Assembly (NCBI GenBank): GCA_029433525.1
Contig: JAQTIF010000001.1
Location: forward strand, 992,001 to 1,056,000
Length of the DNA: 64,000 nucleotides
Source of the DNA: Enterobacteriaceae bacterium ESL0689
GTDB taxonomy: Bacteria; Pseudomonadota; Gammaproteobacteria; Enterobacterales; Enterobacteriaceae
Direction of reading: 5' to 3'
The notes beneath the pieces were generated by a model that saw only the letters and a list, made by a program, of their open reading frames with translations, did not search any database and was not told the origin of the DNA. Position numbers and translations under genes: made by a program. Below, one piece after another: positions 60,835 through 64,000 of the stretch; the first letter of the stretch is position 1, and each line of letters begins with the position of its first letter.

Positions 60835-61134
60835 TGATTGCGCGCAAGCGCCCAGGCAATATGGTGTAAAAGCGGCGGATAACCGGGCCAATACAGATGC
60901 CGTCAGCAGGATGACGGCGATATTTGTGGGCACTGAGTATCGGTGATATAGTCTGCGCCACCTTATCATTGTAAGTTAAAGATAGAGGCTCGTGATAGAA
61001 CACGACTCTTCGTGTTAGACCTGGCGTATAGCGGGTGTTAGCGCTTCAACACGGGGAAAAGTGCCTGTATCGCGCTGACGGGTTGCTTGCGTTGAGTTAT
61101 TGAGTTTAATCCTTATTACGGACTGAAAACGCGT
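60835..61134. other. dxr-uppS gap
   Basis: About 300 bp without a gene. A small hairpin AACACGA...TCGTGTT (60999-61016) lies in the middle without a T-run. No ORF with a plausible ribosome site. Confidence 0.4.
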
Positions 61135-61893
61135 ATGTTGTCTGCAAATCAAATTGTCAGCGAATTACCTCTCGCACATGGCTGCCGTCATATCGCCATT
61201 ATTATGGATGGCAATGGTCGTTGGGCGAAAAAACAGGGGAAGATCCGTGCATTTGGTCATAAGGCTGGAGTAAAGTCCGTTCGTCGGGCGGTCTCCTTCG
61301 CGGTAAATAATGGTATTGAAGCATTAACATTATATGCGTTCAGTAGTGAAAACTGGCGCCGTCCGGAACAGGAAGTGAGCGCCTTGATGGAACTGTTTGT
61401 ACGGGCGCTGGATAGTGAAGTCAAAAGTCTGCATCGGCATAATATTCGCCTGCGGATTATGGGTGAAACGCGGCGTTTTAATGCCCGGCTACAGGATCGT
61501 ATTCGGAAAGCAGAAGCGCTGACAGAGAATAATACAGGTCTGACGCTGAATATCGCTGCAAACTATGGCGGACGCTGGGATATTATTCAGGGTGTCCGCA
61601 CGCTGGCGACTCAGGTTCATAATGGATTACTCCGGCCTGAACAGATTACGGAACAGATGCTGAGTGAGCAGATTTGTATGCATGAACTGGCACCTGTAGA
61701 TTTAGTGATTAGGACCGGGGGAGAGCATCGCATCAGTAATTTTTTGATTTGGCAAATTGCTTATGCTGAACTTTATTTTACCGATGTTCTTTGGCCCGAT
61801 TTTACTGAACAGGATTTTGAAGGGGCGCTCCATGCCTTTATTAATAGAGAACGTCGTTTTGGTGGTACTGGAACCGAAAACAATTATGCTTGA
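61135..61893 (+). CDS. uppS: Undecaprenyl pyrophosphate synthase
   Basis: cis-Prenyltransferase that makes the C55 carrier lipid for peptidoglycan, LPS and wall polymers from FPP and IPP. 252 residues (E. coli 253), also called ispU. Catalytic P-loop [20 protein letters not shown] with the key Asp; later [38 protein letters not shown] and [15 protein letters not shown]. It ends with [13 protein letters not shown]. Overlapping control with cdsA, 12 bases downstream. Confidence 0.96.
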   Translation: MLSANQIVSELPLAHGCRHIAIIMDGNGRWAKKQGKIRAFGHKAGVKSVRRAVSFAVNNGIEALTLYAFSSENWRRPEQEVSALMELFVRALDSEVKSLHRHNIRLRIMGETRRFNARLQDRIRKAEALTENNTGLTLNIAANYGGRWDIIQGVRTLATQVHNGLLRPEQITEQMLSEQICMHELAPVDLVIRTGGEHRISNFLIWQIAYAELYFTDVLWPDFTEQDFEGALHAFINRERRFGGTGTENNYA

Positions 61894-61905
61894 TGGGGGT
61901 TACTT

Positions 61906-62763
61906 TTGCTGAAGTATCGCCTGATATCGGCTTTCGTCCTGATCCCCCTGGTGATTGCCGTACTTTTTTGGTTGCCGCTGATGGGGTTTGCTATCGCCAC
62001 GTTGATAGTCTGTATGTTGGCCGCATGGGAGTGGGGGCCATTAAGTGGCTTCACGAAAAGAACGCAACGTACCGGATTATCACTGTTCTGCGGTTTACTG
62101 CTGGCATTGCTGTTTTTCCTGATGCCAGGTGCGGCTACTGATGCCCGGCAACCGCTGGTGGCGGGGTGGTTATGGATCTCATTTGGCTGGTGGATAGCAG
62201 CATTGCTGCTGGTTATTTATTATCCTTCCTCTGCGGTCTTCTGGCGACATTCCCGTGGGTTACGTTTACTCTCTGGCCTGCTGACTATCGTGCCATTTTT
62301 CTGGGGAATGATCGTATTACGTGGCTGGCATTATCCAGAAAATCAGTACAGTGGTGCGCAATGGCTGCTGTATGTCATGGTGCTGGTATGGGGTGCCGAT
62401 TCTGGCGCTTACATATTTGGTAAACTCTTTGGTAAACATAAGCTGATGCCGAAAGTGTCTCCCGGAAAAACCTGGCAGGGTTTTATCGGTGGGCTGATAA
62501 CTGCCGCCATTATTTCATGGGGTTATGGCCGATGGGTCAATCTGGATGTCGCGCCCAGGGTATTACTGATTTGTTCCGTGATTGCGACACTTGCGTCTGT
62601 ACTGGGCGACTTGACAGAGAGTATGTTTAAGCGTGAAGCTGGCATTAAGGACAGTGGTCATTTAATACCGGGTCATGGGGGAATGCTGGATCGCATTGAT
62701 AGTCTGACAGCGGCAGTGCCTGTATTTGCATGCCTGCTATTGCTGGTATTCAGAATAATTTGA
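61906..62763 (+). CDS. cdsA: CdsA, phosphatidate cytidylyltransferase
   Basis: Makes CDP-diacylglycerol from phosphatidic acid and CTP, the branch point for all membrane phospholipids. 285 residues, as in E. coli, with eight or nine membrane helices. Signature segments are [17 protein letters not shown] and [20 protein letters not shown] followed by [12 protein letters not shown]. The TTG start, with GGGGGT upstream, gives [15 protein letters not shown], the E. coli start. It links functionally to plsC in this window. Confidence 0.95.
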   Translation: MLKYRLISAFVLIPLVIAVLFWLPLMGFAIATLIVCMLAAWEWGPLSGFTKRTQRTGLSLFCGLLLALLFFLMPGAATDARQPLVAGWLWISFGWWIAALLLVIYYPSSAVFWRHSRGLRLLSGLLTIVPFFWGMIVLRGWHYPENQYSGAQWLLYVMVLVWGADSGAYIFGKLFGKHKLMPKVSPGKTWQGFIGGLITAAIISWGYGRWVNLDVAPRVLLICSVIATLASVLGDLTESMFKREAGIKDSGHLIPGHGGMLDRIDSLTAAVPVFACLLLLVFRII

Positions 62764-62774
62764 TGGAAGGTGTT

Positions 62775-64000
62775 ATGTCCGGCATTCTCTGGAATCTGAT
62801 TGCTTTTATCATTGCATTAGGTGTACTCATCACCGTACATGAATATGGTCATTTCTGGGTGGCTCGTCGCTGTGGCATTTATATTGAACGCTTCTCTATC
62901 GGTTTTGGCAAAGTGTTATGGCGACGTGTTGACCGACATGGAACAGAATTTGTCATTGCACTGATCCCCCTCGGCGGTTATGTCAAAATGCTTAATGAGC
63001 GTGATCAGCCGGTAGAGCCGGAGATGCGCCGTTATGCTTTCAGCACTAAAACCATTGCGCAACGTATGGCGGTGATCGCTGCCGGGCCGATGGCCAACTT
63101 TATTTTTGCTATTTTTGCTTACTGGATTGTGTTTATCCTCGGTGTGCCGTCGGTATACCCGGTGGCAGGTGATATCAAACCGGATTCGATTGCTGCGCAG
63201 GCGCAAATCAGTAAAGAGAGTGAATTTAAAGCTATAGATGGTATCGATACACCTGACTGGGATACTGTGCGTATGGCGCTGGTGTCGAAGATAGGTAATC
63301 CACATGTCGTGGTGACCGTTGCGCCTTTTGGTAGTCAGCAGCGTCAGGATAAAGTCCTGGATTTACAACACTGGGAAATCGATCCGGGTAAGCAAGATCC
63401 GTTGATGGCGTTAGGTATTTATCCCAAAAGTGCGCGACTGGATACGGTATTAGCCAAAATACAAAACGACTCAGCGGCACAACGTGCTGGTTTGCAAGTG
63501 AAGGACAGGATCGTTAAAGTCAATGGGCAGCCACTAACACAGTGGATGACATTGGTTAATCTGGTGCGTAATAATCCAGGACATCCGCTGGTACTGGATA
63601 TCCTGCGGCAGGATCATCCGTTACAAGTGATATTGACTCCGGATTCGCGATCTGAAAAAGGCAAAGTGGCAGGCTTTGCAGGTGTTATACCTGAAGTTAT
63701 CCCACTACCTGATGAGTATAAAACAGTGCGTCAGTATGGCCCACTGGCTGCGATGACTGAAGCGGCAGGCAAGACCTGGCAACTGACGGTGTTAACGGTC
63801 AAAATGCTGGGGAAATTAATAACCGGTGATGTTAAACTGAATAACCTTAGTGGGCCGATTTCTATCGCCCAGGGGGCTGGAATGTCAGCGGCGTCGGGAT
63901 TGGTTTACTATTTGATGTTTCTGGCGCTGATTAGCGTGAATCTCGGAGTGATCAATCTGTTTCCGCTTCCCGTGCTGGACGGAGGACATTTGTTGTTTTT
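62775..64000 (+). CDS. rseP: RseP, site-2 zinc protease (3' end beyond window)
   Basis: Intramembrane protease that cuts RseA after DegS to release sigma-E, and clears signal-peptide remnants. The ATG at 62775 follows GGAAGGTG; 408 codons are visible of about 450. The first helix carries the zinc motif HEYGH (His22, Glu23, His26). Two PDZ domains follow (about residues 115-310) in the periplasm, with the [15 protein letters not shown] helix before them. The third metal ligand segment [12 protein letters not shown] is just at the window edge. The frame is open to base 64000, so the gene continues outside. In E. coli bamA follows. Confidence 0.95.
   Translation, partial: MSGILWNLIAFIIALGVLITVHEYGHFWVARRCGIYIERFSIGFGKVLWRRVDRHGTEFVIALIPLGGYVKMLNERDQPVEPEMRRYAFSTKTIAQRMAVIAAGPMANFIFAIFAYWIVFILGVPSVYPVAGDIKPDSIAAQAQISKESEFKAIDGIDTPDWDTVRMALVSKIGNPHVVVTVAPFGSQQRQDKVLDLQHWEIDPGKQDPLMALGIYPKSARLDTVLAKIQNDSAAQRAGLQVKDRIVKVNGQPLTQWMTLVNLVRNNPGHPLVLDILRQDHPLQVILTPDSRSEKGKVAGFAGVIPEVIPLPDEYKTVRQYGPLAAMTEAAGKTWQLTVLTVKMLGKLITGDVKLNNLSGPISIAQGAGMSAASGLVYYLMFLALISVNLGVINLFPLPVLDGGHLLF

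Overview
The window is chromosomal DNA of a gamma-proteobacterium of the order Enterobacterales, close to the Escherichia/Salmonella group. Most proteins match E. coli K-12 families in length and in remembered gene order. These matches come from recognising the translations; no database search was run. The genus cannot be named. Several neighbours expected from E. coli are missing (bsmA, ytfE/F, cpdB, ytfI/J/K, msrA, the genes between parC and ygiN, and map), and IS and repeat remnants are common. The genome looks rearranged and partly eroded, though its housekeeping genes are intact.

Layout: (1) 1-10033 is an rlmB-ula block. It holds the 3' part of rlmB, yjfN, a decayed IS256-family element with a visible target duplication, yjfP, ulaR, ulaG and the ulaABCDEF operon, a complete L-ascorbate uptake and catabolism system. 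(2) 10190-24000 is an accessory island inserted between ulaF and rpsF. Its outer limits are the ends of two same-orientation IS630-family copies at TA sites, the right one fused to an IS256 fragment. Cargo: two YgdI/YgdR-type lipoproteins, a candidate 47-aa membrane protein, a Rob/MarA-like regulator pseudogene, an EexN-like entry-exclusion remnant, and a TetR-controlled YbhGFSR-type ABC exporter with its own outer-membrane lipoprotein. (3) 24159-38853 is rpsF-priB-rpsR-rplI, ytfB, fklB, cycA, qorB/ytfH, cysQ, ytfL, tamAB and ytfP. (4) 38900-51990 is a block from about 68 min of the E. coli map: ygiN, parC, plsC, ftsP, ygiQ, yghB, metC, exbBD and gss. (5) 52088-55816 is an accessory stretch with an aminotransferase, a DASS-family anion transporter and a DUF1097 membrane protein. 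(6) 56276-64000 is the rpsB-tsf-pyrH-frr-dxr-uppS-cdsA-rseP block (about 4 min), with rseP running off the window.

Functional groups: ula genes import and phosphorylate ascorbate and convert it to D-xylulose 5-phosphate under UlaR. tamA/tamB form the TAM envelope complex. exbB/exbD energise TonB-dependent uptake behind a good Fur box. The rpsB block joins translation (S2, EF-Ts, RRF), UMP kinase, and isoprenoid and phospholipid precursor synthesis with the RseP protease. The island exporter is a self-contained inner-membrane/adaptor/outer-membrane pump beside its repressor.

The least ordinary signals are the IS630-bounded island with its plasmid-like EexN remnant, a ~140-bp dispersed repeat found at three of the window's apparent deletion or rearrangement scars, the in-frame IS630-IS256 chimeric ORF, and the small membrane ORF with a perfect Shine-Dalgarno. 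No tRNA, rRNA or CRISPR array was recognised.
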